Shown: positions 16,833 through 26,046, counted from the stretch's first letter. The stretch: DNA of 50,919 bases from Alteromonadaceae bacterium (GCA_013393545.1 JABXHG010000573.1:1-50919), one strand, 5' to 3'. Numbers and translations are program-made. The notes: generated by a model from the letters alone, not told the origin.

Positions 16833-18548
16833 ATGTTGCAGCAGCTATACACTAGCCAATTGCAAAAGCTGATCGATGCCCTGAGCATGGAGAACTTCAA
16901 CGGCGCCTGCGATCACATGCATTGTACCGACGCCGTCCTGTCACTGGCCCTGGATATCAGCACCAGCCTTGAGCTGCCTGGCTCACGGCAGGCGGGATTG
17001 CGGCCATACCGTATCCTCGGCCATGATGTCGTGCTGCGCCGGGGCAATCAGCGCAGCCGGCTCGAAGCCCGTCAGCTTATGGCGTACCTGGTTCAGGCCA
17101 ACTGGTGGCCGACAACCAACCGGGCGGAAGCGATCCGATGGTGGGAAGAGTGCTTCGATTTTATCGACGGCATACCCCACCTGGTCGGGTTGTCCACAAC
17201 TCGGATCAGGTCAGTCCTGGCCGCCAGTGAACTCCTGGCCATGGCGGCGGATCGTCCCTTCCATCCCTTTGCCCACGCCAAAGGCGAACTGGCGGCACTG
17301 GTTCCGGCACCGGGTCAGGAGGAGCCACTACTGCATTGGTGGGCCTTTTCCCCGCATCACCTGATCCCGGAGCCGGCAACGCAACCCGCCGAATCACTGC
17401 TGGGCGAAAGCGAGCGCGCCCAACTGGACCACCATCTCGAGCGCCTGGCATCCGGTTGGGTTGCCTTGCCAGTACTGCCGGACCAGCACCGGGCATTGCT
17501 CACATCAAGTACCGGAACGGACGCGGTGAATCTGGGGTTTTCCTCGTCAGCGGGGCATCCTACCTCTTCCCTGCGTACACTGATCAGCGTGCAACATGAT
17601 CACCTGCACCTGAAACTGTCCACCAGCGCCCGCACCCTGGGTGCCATCCGATCCATGCCGCCGCGGTATCTCGTCAATGGCGACCAAGCGCACCGGTTAC
17701 TGACCCGGATTCTGGCGCAGCAGCCCGCTCTGGCATGCACCATCACCCTGTGCGATGAAAGCCAGTGGTGGGTTGTGGGGCGGCAACAAGATCTGATCAG
17801 GAACCCGGGGCTGCATGGTTGTCAGCTGCGCTACCTGCCCAAATCCGACGACGGCTTGCCGGAGCGACTGGTCGCGATGTCCGCGCTGGGTTTCGGTCAT
17901 GTCCCGGTATGGCAGCAGTTGCTTGGCGATGACATTGATCCCTGGCGGGCGCTGAAAGCGCTGACGGCTCAGTTCATCCACGGTTTCCTGACCCTGTGGC
18001 GCCACGGCGTGATGCCTGAATGCCACGGCCAGAATGTACTGGCCCGCTACCAGGGTGCGCGGCTGCGGGGGTTCGTACTGAGGGATCACGACACCCTGAG
18101 GATCTGCCCGGCCCGACTCGAACGGCAAGGTTTACCGTTGCCCGCCTACCAGATTGACTGGTCGACGCCCAACTCACTGGTGCTGGAATCAGAACAGGAG
18201 CTACTGGCTTACTTCGTCACGCTGGGGTTACAGGTCAATCTGTACCCCATTGCCCTGGCCACGCTTTCCGACACCGGTCATCACGAAGCCGATTTCTGGC
18301 GCTGGGTACAGGTTTGCCTGGAGGATTTTGCCGCAACTCTGGACGATGAACCGTCGCAGCAAGCCCAGATCAATGCCCTGCTGGCTGCGGAGACCTGGCC
18401 CTTCAAGCAAATTCTCACGCCGCTGCTCAATCAACGGGCGGCGTCCACCGGCATGCCCAGCGCCATGGCCCGGATCCGCAATCCGTTGCAGCCCCACCAA
18501 CCCGAAACGGACGCCACACACGTCAAGGATCATGAAGCCACAGTCTAA
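16833..18548 (+). CDS. sbnC: SbnC-like NIS siderophore synthetase (IucA/IucC family)
   Basis: A 571-residue NRPS-independent siderophore synthetase. The nucleotide-site motif reads DRPFHPFAHAKGEL (from about residue 139), the variant seen in 2-oxoglutarate-type synthetases, and a late HGVMPECHGQNVLARYQG with LRDHD forms the second half of the site. By position and motif it should attach 2-oxoglutarate to the diaminoethane arm, as S. aureus SbnC does (584 residues). The open frame extends upstream to 16530 across sbnB; ATG 16833, just after the sbnB stop, is the only sensible start. It overlaps sbnD by 17 bases. Confidence 0.82.
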   Translation: MLQQLYTSQLQKLIDALSMENFNGACDHMHCTDAVLSLALDISTSLELPGSRQAGLRPYRILGHDVVLRRGNQRSRLEARQLMAYLVQANWWPTTNRAEAIRWWEECFDFIDGIPHLVGLSTTRIRSVLAASELLAMAADRPFHPFAHAKGELAALVPAPGQEEPLLHWWAFSPHHLIPEPATQPAESLLGESERAQLDHHLERLASGWVALPVLPDQHRALLTSSTGTDAVNLGFSSSAGHPTSSLRTLISVQHDHLHLKLSTSARTLGAIRSMPPRYLVNGDQAHRLLTRILAQQPALACTITLCDESQWWVVGRQQDLIRNPGLHGCQLRYLPKSDDGLPERLVAMSALGFGHVPVWQQLLGDDIDPWRALKALTAQFIHGFLTLWRHGVMPECHGQNVLARYQGARLRGFVLRDHDTLRICPARLERQGLPLPAYQIDWSTPNSLVLESEQELLAYFVTLGLQVNLYPIALATLSDTGHHEADFWRWVQVCLEDFAATLDDEPSQQAQINALLAAETWPFKQILTPLLNQRAASTGMPSAMARIRNPLQPHQPETDATHVKDHEATV

Positions 18549-19731
18549 CGTTCTCACACTACTGCTTTGCTGCCAGTTCCTGGCGACATTCGGCCTGATG
18601 GTACTGGTGCCGGTGATGCCGTTGTATCTGGAAAAACTGACCACCAGCACCAAGGCCTCGGCCATCTGGGCCAGTATTGCTTTGGCGGCGCCGGCGATCG
18701 GCGGTTTGGTGACAGCGCCACTGGTGGGTCGTCTAGCGGATCACTGGGGCCATCGCAACACGCTATTTGTCGCGCTGGCCGGCTTCTGCCTGTCGCTGGT
18801 GCTGATGTCGGTCGCCGGCAACCTGGTGGTGTTCCTGGTGGCTAGGGTACTGCTGGGCTTTTGCGGCATTTCCGTGGCGATCACCGCGTATACCAGCCAT
18901 GCCGTCTATAGCATGGGGGGCGCCTCCGCCAAGGGCATTGCCCTGGGAAGGTTGCAAAGTGCAATGGCTGCCGCTTGCCTGAGTGGCCCTCTGCTCGGCG
19001 GGCTGTTCATGGACGCGTGGGGCATGGAACTGCTGCTGAACCTGACGGCGGCACTCACCTGCATTGCCCTGATCGTGGCGGCGTTACTGCTCCGCGAACC
19101 GCCCAGTGCAGGCGCTGGTGATCCTCACATGCCATTGCCCAAACGCTGGTACTGGCAATGGTGCCATCTGTCCTGGCTGTCCGCCGGCAGCCTGGCACAG
19201 GGCGGAGCTTTCGCGCTGGTCACCTGTTTTGCGCTGTACCTCAGCGAACGGGATCCACAGCCGTTGACTGCGGCCACCGCCACCGGAGCGCTGCATGCCC
19301 TGGCCTGGGCCGCTACCTTTCTGGCCGGCAGCTACTGGGGCAGGCGTAACGATCAGGGTCAGGCCCCGGAGAACTTCGTGCTGGCATCCGCCGGCTGCGG
19401 TGTAGCCGTCCTGATGCTGATTTGGGCAGACAGCCTCTGGCTGATTGCGTTGCTGCGGCTGATTCAGGGGTTTTTCTTCGCCGCCCTGATCCAGTCGGTG
19501 ATGTATAGCGTGAGCAATCAGGTGGCGCCGGTACAGCAGGGCCAGGCCATTGGTACCGTCAAAAGCGCCCTGGTCACCGGGCAACTGATCGGCCCGCCGA
19601 CTGCGGCCAGCGCTTATTCACTCTTTCAGGCCGCTGGCGCCATGGCGGTTACCGCAGGCTTTTTTATCGCCGCCAGCTTGCTGCTGAAAGCCCATCAATA
19701 TTCAACCCGTCCCGAGGCAACCCAGTCATGA
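18532..19731 (+). CDS. sbnD: SbnD-like MFS siderophore exporter
   Basis: A 399-residue MFS protein of about 12 helices: the helix 2-3 loop GRLADHWGHRNTL, helix 4 ARVLLGFCGISVAI, and the second-half FFFAALIQSVMYS. S. aureus SbnD is the proposed exporter of staphyloferrin B and lies at the same place in its operon. The long frame from 18154 is a shadow; ATG 18532 lies inside the end of sbnC, and its TGA overlaps the next ATG. Substrate assignment comes from gene order. Confidence 0.85.
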   Translation: MKPQSNVLTLLLCCQFLATFGLMVLVPVMPLYLEKLTTSTKASAIWASIALAAPAIGGLVTAPLVGRLADHWGHRNTLFVALAGFCLSLVLMSVAGNLVVFLVARVLLGFCGISVAITAYTSHAVYSMGGASAKGIALGRLQSAMAAACLSGPLLGGLFMDAWGMELLLNLTAALTCIALIVAALLLREPPSAGAGDPHMPLPKRWYWQWCHLSWLSAGSLAQGGAFALVTCFALYLSERDPQPLTAATATGALHALAWAATFLAGSYWGRRNDQGQAPENFVLASAGCGVAVLMLIWADSLWLIALLRLIQGFFFAALIQSVMYSVSNQVAPVQQGQAIGTVKSALVTGQLIGPPTAASAYSLFQAAGAMAVTAGFFIAASLLLKAHQYSTRPEATQS

Positions 19732-22700
19732 GCTCAACCAATCGTACCCATTGGCAGAACAAGCTATTCGAGCAGTACCTCAATACGTTCTTACGGGAAC
19801 TCGGTGTCGACATCTGCGAGCACCTGCAGTCTTCAGCGAGTCTCCCACACACGGATGCCCACAATGACACGGATGATGGTCTCTGGTTTGCCTACTGCTT
19901 TACGGCCTCGGGAACAACTTTGCATGGGCGTCTCCGACACCTTTCCCTGACCGGCTATCACCGCTATGGACCGGATTTCTGGATGGAAGTCGGTTCGACT
20001 ACCATGCCTCTGGCCAGCCTGCGCCCACTGTTGCGCCTGATCAGCGTACAACTGGCCGTCGATACCGGCGGCGAAGCCGTTCACGTCGAGGCCGCCGCAA
20101 CCCTGTACGAGAGCATGTACAAAAGCGTCGAGAATTCACGCTTTTTCCTGGAGGAACGGCAGCAACGTTGCGGCAATCTGTCGGTGGTGGATGGTTTCAC
20201 GGCGGCGGAGCAGGGCATGGTGCTGGGGCATCCCTTCCATGTCACCTCAAAAGCCAGCAGCGGTTTTACCGAAACGGACATGAGACGCTACAGCCCCGAG
20301 CTGGGGGCCTCTTTCCAGCTCCACTACTTCGCTGTGGTCCCTGCAGTGATGGACACCCAGTCCAGTGGGACAGCGGTAACGGATCTGGTGGACCCGGCCG
20401 CCCGCGACGAAGCCGAGCGAAGGCTGGGTAGCCTGGCCAGCCAGTATCAGCTGCTGCCCTGCCATCCGTGGCAGGCCGAATACCTGCTCGCCAGGGAGGA
20501 GGTCCGAAGTCAGCTCGATACTGGCGCCATTATTTCCCTTGGCCCACTGGGCCAAGTGGTGTGGCCCACCTCCTCGGTTCGTACCGTCTGGCTGCCGGAA
20601 AGTGGTCTGTTCCTCAAGCTGTCGCTGGATGTGCGAATCACCAATTTCATCCGCAATAATCCACCCGACCAGTCCATGCGAGCCATAGACGCCAGCCGCC
20701 TGATCAAACAGCTGACTTCACAAACTCGCGAGAACGCCCCCCTCCTATTGCCGGAACTGGCGGCACAGACTGTGCGGATTTCGGGACTCGAAGCCTCGTT
20801 TGGCATTCTCTATCGCGCCGGCCTCAAGCCCGAGGCCCTGGCCCAGACCAGGGTTCTGGGAGCTCTGGTGGAGGAGTGTCCGACCACCGGCGAGCTGCCG
20901 CTGCGTCACTATATCCAGCAGGCCGCAAAAGCGTCGGGCACTCCCGTCACCGGCCGGTTCGTGCGCGACTGGTGGCGGCAATACCTTAAGGTATCCCTCC
21001 TGCCGGTACTGGAGCTGTTTGCGCAAAGCGGGATCAGTCTTGAAGCCCACCTGCAGAACTGTCTGATGCGGTTTGATCAGGGACTTCCAGTGCAGCTGGT
21101 AGTGCGCGACATGGAAGGTACAAGCGTTTCGACGGATTCTCCGCTGGCTGTACGCTGCCCCGAAGTCGGGCCTGACAGCCCGGTATGGTACTCCCCGGAC
21201 GACGCCTGGTTCCGATTCAAGTATTACCTGATGGTCAACCACATTGCTCACCTGGCTGCCGCCATAGCACGGGCCTGCCCCGTCAGTGAGGCGGCTCTTT
21301 GGCACGTCGCCGGGCAGTTGCTGACGGACGCAGAACTCTCGGATCCGGGGCGGCACTATGCACGGCAGCTGCTGCAGGCCAGCCACCTGCCGGCAAAAGC
21401 CAATATGCTCAGTACCTTTGCCGGATCCGGAGAAAAGCCAACGTGGGTGCAAATAGTCAATCCGTTGTATGACTACCGCCCGACCGGATTCACACCGCTC
21501 GCCGATACCGGTTTCGCCAGCGCCTTCCGGCTCGCCGAGCAACGGGTCATCAGACAGCTACTGGAAGCCTTGCTGTTTGAAAAGGTACTGCCGTACCAGC
21601 TGTCCCAAAACAAACTGACCATTCCGGTCTCGTCGACACTAAGTTACCAGGGGCGGGCTGCCTCCAGCTTCAGCTTTGGCCGCCTCCGAATCCGGCAAGA
21701 TTCACTACGGCGGATAGAGGCCGGCCAGCCCGGCATTCCCTCGCTTGACCAGGTCATGCAGGACCTTGATCGGATGGTCGGGGCGGACCCGGAACGCTGG
21801 CAGCCGTTCCACGATGAGCTCACCCAGACGTTGATCAAGCACGCTCAGGCCCTGCAATTCCCGCCAACCCGGCCCCTGCGGGAGCTGCCCTATTGCGAAC
21901 AGGAAGCGCGGGTTACCAATGGTCACCTGTACCACCCCAGCTTTAAGTCCCGCATCGGCTTTGATCTGACGGACAACCAGCGTTACGGTCCGGAACAGTC
22001 CACCGGTTTCACGCTGATCTGGCTTGCAGTGGACGAGGATCTGGCCCAGGTAGCGATAAGCCGGACCACCAGCCTTCAGGCGTTGCAGTGCCTGCAGTTT
22101 GGCACTGTGGAATATCAGGCCATTGAGCAGCAGATCCTTGCTGCGGGTGGGGATCCGAAGCGGATGGTGCTGATGCCGGTTCACCCATGGCAATGGCAGC
22201 GGGTGATCCGGGTACATTACCTGGACCTGCTTGAACAGAACCGGGTCATCCGGCTGGAGGTGAAGGGGCCTGATTACCTGCCGCAGCAATCGGTCCGCAC
22301 GCTCTCCAACGTCAGCGATTTGCAGGCGCCGTCGCTCAAGCTCGCCATGAGCCTGGTCAATACCTCAACCTCCCGGGTACTGGCGCCCCATACTGTCCAT
22401 AACGCCGCTCCCATCAGCGACTGGTTATGGCAACTGGTGCAGGACGACGACCTGCTACCGGAGGCACACAAGCCGATCATGCTAAGAGAAATCGCGGGGG
22501 TCAGCGTGATTCCGCCATACCCGGTGCAGGCTCAATACGGCGCCCTGGCCTGCATCTGGCGTGAAAGCGTGTGCCGTTACCTGTCCCCCGGACAGTCGGC
22601 CACACCCGTGACCGCGCTGATGCAGCTGGACATTGACCAGCGCCCGCTGATTGATCCCTGGATTGGCAGGCATGGCCTGGAAGACTGGGTCGATGAACTC

Positions 22701-23240
22701 ATCGAGCGGGTCTACCTACCGGTGATGCATATGCTGTGGCGCCATGGCACAGCCCTGGAATCCCACGCCCAGAACATGTTGCTGATCCACCAGGATGGAT
22801 GGCCGGTTCGGGTGGCACTGAAGGATTTCCACGACGGTGTGCGGTACTGCCCAGACCTGCTGGCTAACCCCGGGATCAGGCCGCAACTCACTGACGCACC
22901 GCCGGCCCATGCGCGGATCAACCCCAACTCATTCCTGGAAACCGGCAATGCCGATGAGCTGCGTGACTTTACCCAGGACGCCCTGTGCTTCGTCAATCTG
23001 GCGGAGCTGGCATGGTTCCTGAGTGATCACTACGGCCTGCCAGAAATCCGCTTCTGGAGCCTGGTAAAGCAGGTCGTCCTGCGTTACCAGTCAGCGCACC
23101 CTCAACTGGCAAGCCGCTTCGAACTGTTCGATTTCTTCGCACCCGGAATCGATGTCGAACAGTTGGCCAGCCGACGTTTCCTGCCGGAAATCCGGCTCCG
23201 CAACATGACCGTCGCCAACCCACTGGACCTCGAGGATTGA
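19728..23240 (+). CDS. sbnE-sbnF: Fused SbnE-SbnF-type tandem NIS siderophore synthetase
   Basis: A single 1170-residue frame holds two complete IucA/IucC-type synthetases. Domain 1 (about 1-578) has EQGMVLGHPFHVTSKASSGF (G167-H171, Lys175), CHPWQ (~245) and SLEAHLQN with VRDMEGTS (~458). Domain 2 (about 595-1170) has GHLYHPSFKSRIGF (from residue 732), VHPWQWQRV (~819), LESHAQNMLL and KDFHDGVRY (~1034), closely like SbnF. The S. aureus SbnE and SbnF are separate proteins of 578 and 592 residues, whose sum equals this length. No stop, frameshift or ribosome site was seen at the junction (about 21450-21530, NPLYDYRPTGF to RVIRQLLEALLFE). SbnE-type enzymes couple citrate to L-Dap and SbnF-type add a second L-Dap, so the fusion would carry out two consecutive steps. 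Confidence 0.9.
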   Translation: MSSTNRTHWQNKLFEQYLNTFLRELGVDICEHLQSSASLPHTDAHNDTDDGLWFAYCFTASGTTLHGRLRHLSLTGYHRYGPDFWMEVGSTTMPLASLRPLLRLISVQLAVDTGGEAVHVEAAATLYESMYKSVENSRFFLEERQQRCGNLSVVDGFTAAEQGMVLGHPFHVTSKASSGFTETDMRRYSPELGASFQLHYFAVVPAVMDTQSSGTAVTDLVDPAARDEAERRLGSLASQYQLLPCHPWQAEYLLAREEVRSQLDTGAIISLGPLGQVVWPTSSVRTVWLPESGLFLKLSLDVRITNFIRNNPPDQSMRAIDASRLIKQLTSQTRENAPLLLPELAAQTVRISGLEASFGILYRAGLKPEALAQTRVLGALVEECPTTGELPLRHYIQQAAKASGTPVTGRFVRDWWRQYLKVSLLPVLELFAQSGISLEAHLQNCLMRFDQGLPVQLVVRDMEGTSVSTDSPLAVRCPEVGPDSPVWYSPDDAWFRFKYYLMVNHIAHLAAAIARACPVSEAALWHVAGQLLTDAELSDPGRHYARQLLQASHLPAKANMLSTFAGSGEKPTWVQIVNPLYDYRPTGFTPLADTGFASAFRLAEQRVIRQLLEALLFEKVLPYQLSQNKLTIPVSSTLSYQGRAASSFSFGRLRIRQDSLRRIEAGQPGIPSLDQVMQDLDRMVGADPERWQPFHDELTQTLIKHAQALQFPPTRPLRELPYCEQEARVTNGHLYHPSFKSRIGFDLTDNQRYGPEQSTGFTLIWLAVDEDLAQVAISRTTSLQALQCLQFGTVEYQAIEQQILAAGGDPKRMVLMPVHPWQWQRVIRVHYLDLLEQNRVIRLEVKGPDYLPQQSVRTLSNVSDLQAPSLKLAMSLVNTSTSRVLAPHTVHNAAPISDWLWQLVQDDDLLPEAHKPIMLREIAGVSVIPPYPVQAQYGALACIWRESVCRYLSPGQSATPVTALMQLDIDQRPLIDPWIGRHGLEDWVDELIERVYLPVMHMLWRHGTALESHAQNMLLIHQDGWPVRVALKDFHDGVRYCPDLLANPGIRPQLTDAPPAHARINPNSFLETGNADELRDFTQDALCFVNLAELAWFLSDHYGLPEIRFWSLVKQVVLRYQSAHPQLASRFELFDFFAPGIDVEQLASRRFLPEIRLRNMTVANPLDLED

Positions 23241-23241
23241 C

Positions 23242-24003
23242 ATGGCCACAAGGTCACTCAAGTCAAGGATAGCCGCCGGTAACGAGTGTTTCGGTTTGTT
23301 TTGCTCCATCGCCTCCGCAGTCGCCCTGGAACAGGTCGCTGCCGCCGGCTATGACTTTGTCATCATCGACCTGGAACACACGCTGATCAGCCCTGAACAG
23401 GTGGAAACCCTGATCCTGTCGGCGCAGGCAACGGGAATTGACGTGCTGGTACGGGTGCCACCCCATACCCCGCACCTTGTGGTGCAACTGCTGGATGCCG
23501 GCGCGACCGGCATTGTGTTTGCCCATATCGACGACGCGGCACAGGCGCAACAGGCCGTAGGACTGTGCCACTACGCGCCCCGCGGGCAGAGGGGGCTCAA
23601 TACCACCCGCGTCAGCCGCTACGGCCTCGACGGGCTGGCGGAGGCCACCCGCCAGGCCACTGATGAAACCCTGGTGGTGGTTATGGTGGAAAGCCGGCAG
23701 GGGCTCGATAATGCCACGGCTATTGCCACGACAGCAGGGGTCGACGTGGTGCTGGAGGGTGCGGCGGATCTGTCCCAGGCCCTGGGCGTGACCTGGCAGA
23801 CCAGCCATCCCCTCGTGAAATCGGCAGTTGAGCAGGTGTGTACCGCTACCCAAAGCGCCGGCAAGGCCTTTTGCGCGATCCCTCGGGACCCCCGGGACAT
23901 GCAGCACTGGCGCGGCAGGCAAGTCTCCATGTTCGTGATCGGCGATGACCGGGGCGTGATGCGCCGTGCCCACCAGGCCCATCTGGCAACCCATAAGGAG
24001 TAA
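23242..24003 (+). CDS. sbnG: SbnG-like citrate synthase of the HpcH/HpaI aldolase fold
   Basis: A 253-residue class II aldolase-fold protein. DLEHTLIS (His46) and RVPP (Arg71) give the catalytic residues, and VMVESRQG (Glu150) with EGAADLSQALG (Asp176) gives the metal ligands. SbnG makes citrate from oxaloacetate and acetyl-CoA for siderophore assembly, freeing it from the TCA enzyme (known in S. aureus). Ordinary HpcH/HpaI aldolases act on aromatic catabolites, but the position between sbnF-like and sbnH-like genes favours SbnG. ATG 23242 follows the preceding stop by one base. Confidence 0.85.
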   Translation: MATRSLKSRIAAGNECFGLFCSIASAVALEQVAAAGYDFVIIDLEHTLISPEQVETLILSAQATGIDVLVRVPPHTPHLVVQLLDAGATGIVFAHIDDAAQAQQAVGLCHYAPRGQRGLNTTRVSRYGLDGLAEATRQATDETLVVVMVESRQGLDNATAIATTAGVDVVLEGAADLSQALGVTWQTSHPLVKSAVEQVCTATQSAGKAFCAIPRDPRDMQHWRGRQVSMFVIGDDRGVMRRAHQAHLATHKE

Positions 24004-24005
24004 CA

Positions 24006-25250
24006 ATGACGGTTCCCTTTTCATTGACGCCACTGCTGCAGTACATCGAACAACAGCAATCCTCCAACATCCCCATCAGCGTTTACTACTACGACCTGGA
24101 CCACTTGGCACAGCGTATCCGGTGGATTACCGATAACCTGCCACCACAGGTGCAGTTCTACTACGCCATCAAGGCCAATTCCGATGCCCCGGTACTGGAC
24201 ACGCTGGCACCCCATGTTCACGGCTTTGAGGTGGCTTCCCTGGGCGAGGTCCGGCAAGTTCGGAACGCCAGTCCCGCCACTCCGCTTGCGTTTGGCGGAC
24301 CGGGGAAGACCCCGGTAGAGCTCGAGGGCGCCCTTGACGCCGGTGTCGAGCTTTACCACATCGAGAGCCGGTTACAGTTGGTGAGACTGAATACCCTGGC
24401 GGCCGAATCGGGCAAGGTCGTGAAAGTGTTACTCCGGGTCAACCCCCGCTTCGACCTGCCGGATGCCACACTGCAAATGGCCGGCAAACCCACTCAGTTC
24501 GGAATCGATCAGACGCAAATCGGCGACCTGCTCGAATCCTTACCCACCTATTCCAACATTCGCTGTGTCGGTTTCCATTTTCATGCGCTGTCGAACAACC
24601 TTGATGCCAGCAGCCACCTGCTGCTGGTTCACAGCTATGTGGAAGTAGTCCGTGCCTGGCAGCGTGAGTACGATCTGGCTATAGAGGTACTGAATATCGG
24701 CGGCGGGATAGGAATCAACTACACCCCGGGTGGTATCCAGTTCGATTGGCGGCGTTTCTGCCAGGAGTTGGAATACTATCTCGAACGCGAGGAGGTCGGC
24801 TTCAAGCTGGCCATGGAATGCGGGCGGTTCGTCACAGCGACCATGGGCTGTTATGTCACCGAAGTCACTGACGTCAAAATCAGCCATGATGAACACTTTG
24901 CCATACTGCGCGGCGGTAGCCATCATTTCCGCCTGCCGTCGTCGTGGCAGCACAACCATCCCTTTCAGGTCTTGCCAACGGAGCGCTGGAACTGGCCCTG
25001 CCCACGGCCCGGCGTGTCAGCGCAGTCCGTTACCCTGTGTGGAGAGCTATGCACCCCAAAGGATGTGTTGGCTAAAGGGGTCACCGTGGAAAAGCTGCGG
25101 GCCGGGGATGTGGTGCTCTTTGAGAAAGCTGGTGCATACGGCTGGCACATTTCCCATCATGACTTCCTCAGCCATCCACACCCTGACCGAATTTACCGCC
25201 AGGGCAGTGAGCAAGAGCGTAGGCTGATCGAAAATTGGAGCATAGCGTGA
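24006..25250 (+). CDS. sbnH: SbnH-like PLP decarboxylase
   Basis: A 414-residue fold-type III decarboxylase of the ornithine/diaminopimelate group. Lys56 in YYAIKANSD holds PLP; HFHALSNN, LNIGGGIGINY and CGELCTPKDVLAKG carry the phosphate-binding and catalytic parts, with Cys in the last motif contributed across the dimer. SbnH decarboxylates the citryl-L-Dap intermediate to form the diaminoethane unit of staphyloferrin B. A good AAGGAG lies before ATG 24006. It is the last gene of the operon; sbnI is not present behind it. Confidence 0.88.
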   Translation: MTVPFSLTPLLQYIEQQQSSNIPISVYYYDLDHLAQRIRWITDNLPPQVQFYYAIKANSDAPVLDTLAPHVHGFEVASLGEVRQVRNASPATPLAFGGPGKTPVELEGALDAGVELYHIESRLQLVRLNTLAAESGKVVKVLLRVNPRFDLPDATLQMAGKPTQFGIDQTQIGDLLESLPTYSNIRCVGFHFHALSNNLDASSHLLLVHSYVEVVRAWQREYDLAIEVLNIGGGIGINYTPGGIQFDWRRFCQELEYYLEREEVGFKLAMECGRFVTATMGCYVTEVTDVKISHDEHFAILRGGSHHFRLPSSWQHNHPFQVLPTERWNWPCPRPGVSAQSVTLCGELCTPKDVLAKGVTVEKLRAGDVVLFEKAGAYGWHISHHDFLSHPHPDRIYRQGSEQERRLIENWSIA

Positions 25251-25374
25251 TTTTTTGAGACCAAAGCAATTGCTTATTTTCAGGCGAAATGGCGGTGTTT
25301 AGCTCAATGTCAAATGGAGCCTTTTTGCATTAACGTTGTTTGCTCAATATATAGCTGTGTACACGCTCAAGATC

Positions 25375-25400
25375 CACATCGGCCCGAGGTGCAGTTTTTT
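25375..25400 (+). terminator. Possible rho-independent terminator behind the sbn-like operon
   Basis: CACATCG and CGAGGTG form a seven-base stem with one A-G mismatch around a GCC loop (25375-25391), followed by GTTTTTT ending at 25400. It lies about 125 bases after sbnH, with no gene between. The stem is imperfect, so the call is tentative. Confidence 0.4.
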
Positions 25401-25500
25401 GGTCGCAGCATCTCGAGCTAGTAGTTGCTAAGCCAACCACTCTGCTTCCGGGCAAGTGCTGACAGCAACGCCAGACACAACACGACAAAATTGTAGCTTC

Positions 25501-25821
25501 CGCCTCAACAAGCAATGGGTGCCCATGCCGGAGAACCTGCCGGACGAACGCCGGGCCGATCAGGCGCCGGTGGATGAGCTGGATCAGTGTATTCATCGCA
25601 CCCTGCCGGTTCTTTCCGACGCGGACCGGGATATTCTGGAAGCCTGTGATCTGGCCGGCATGTCCCAGGTGGCATATGCCGAGGCGCACGGGTTGTCGCT
25701 GCCAGCCGCCAAGGCCCGCCTTCGCCGGGCCCGGGAACGGCTCCGGGCTACGCTCGCCAGCCGCTGTAACGTAGAGACCGACAGCAGCGGCCGGATCAGC
25801 TGCCACAAAATGCAAAGCTGA
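25501..25821 (+). pseudogene. Sigma-factor C-terminal remnant (SigZ/ECF-like region 4)
   Basis: The plus strand encodes about 100 residues ending at 25821 that read as sigma-70 region 4: VDELDQCIHRTLPVLSDADRDILEACDLAGMSQVAYAEAHGLSLPAAKARLRRARERLR, here quoted in parts: LPVLSDADRDILEACDL, then the helix-turn-helix GLSLPAAKARLRRARERL. A Cys/His-rich tail (SRCNV, RISCHKMQS) is typical of SigZ-like sigma factors. Region 2, needed for core and -10 binding, is absent and the upstream frame to 25456 is not sigma-like, so this is a truncated relic. Confidence 0.65.
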
Positions 25822-25825
25822 CAAC

Positions 25826-25889
25826 AAAGACAACAACAATGATTGAATTCCTGTGGCGTTACCCCCTGCCGGTAATTGTGCTGGCATAG
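25826..25889 (+). repeat. Duplicated 5' scrap of the MFS gene at 30499
   Basis: Bases 25826-25886 match 30486-30546 at 57 of 61 positions, covering the leader AAAGACAACAACA, the start codon and the first 16 codons (MIEFLWRYPLPVIVLA against MIDFLRRYPLPVIVLA). A TAG follows at 25887-25889 and similarity ends. The direct repeat brackets the LysR-TRAP block. The sequence from here to 26046 shows only a possible -10 (TACAAT, about 25998-26003) for the LysR gene. Confidence 0.85.
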
Positions 25890-26046
25890 CGACACATTAC
25901 TGAGCTTCTATATCACCTTCGAGGGGCGCCGTGGGTGTTGTCGCCCTAAGCTAAATTTCAAGGCAGTGCTGTGTCGGTGGAGGGCGAGCTTTTCGTACAA
26001 TGGGAAAATGTCAGTCAGCAACGGGTCGTTCCTGAGGAAGCAGACG

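Noticed and set aside
14786..25250. Vibrioferrin or petrobactin locus, siderophores known from marine gammaproteobacteria
   Set aside because: No ATP-grasp pvsA-like, no dehydroshikimate dehydratase or aryl carrier genes; instead SbnA, SbnB, SbnG and SbnH types are present in sbn order.
25330..25887. 185-residue minus-strand ORF
   Set aside because: Reverse reading of the sigma-factor relic and the MFS scrap; the plus strand gives recognisable sequence over the same bases.
3458..25890. Integrative element with defined ends
   Set aside because: Scraps and repeats suggest past insertions, but there is no integrase, tRNA target, matching end repeat or transfer gene in the window.
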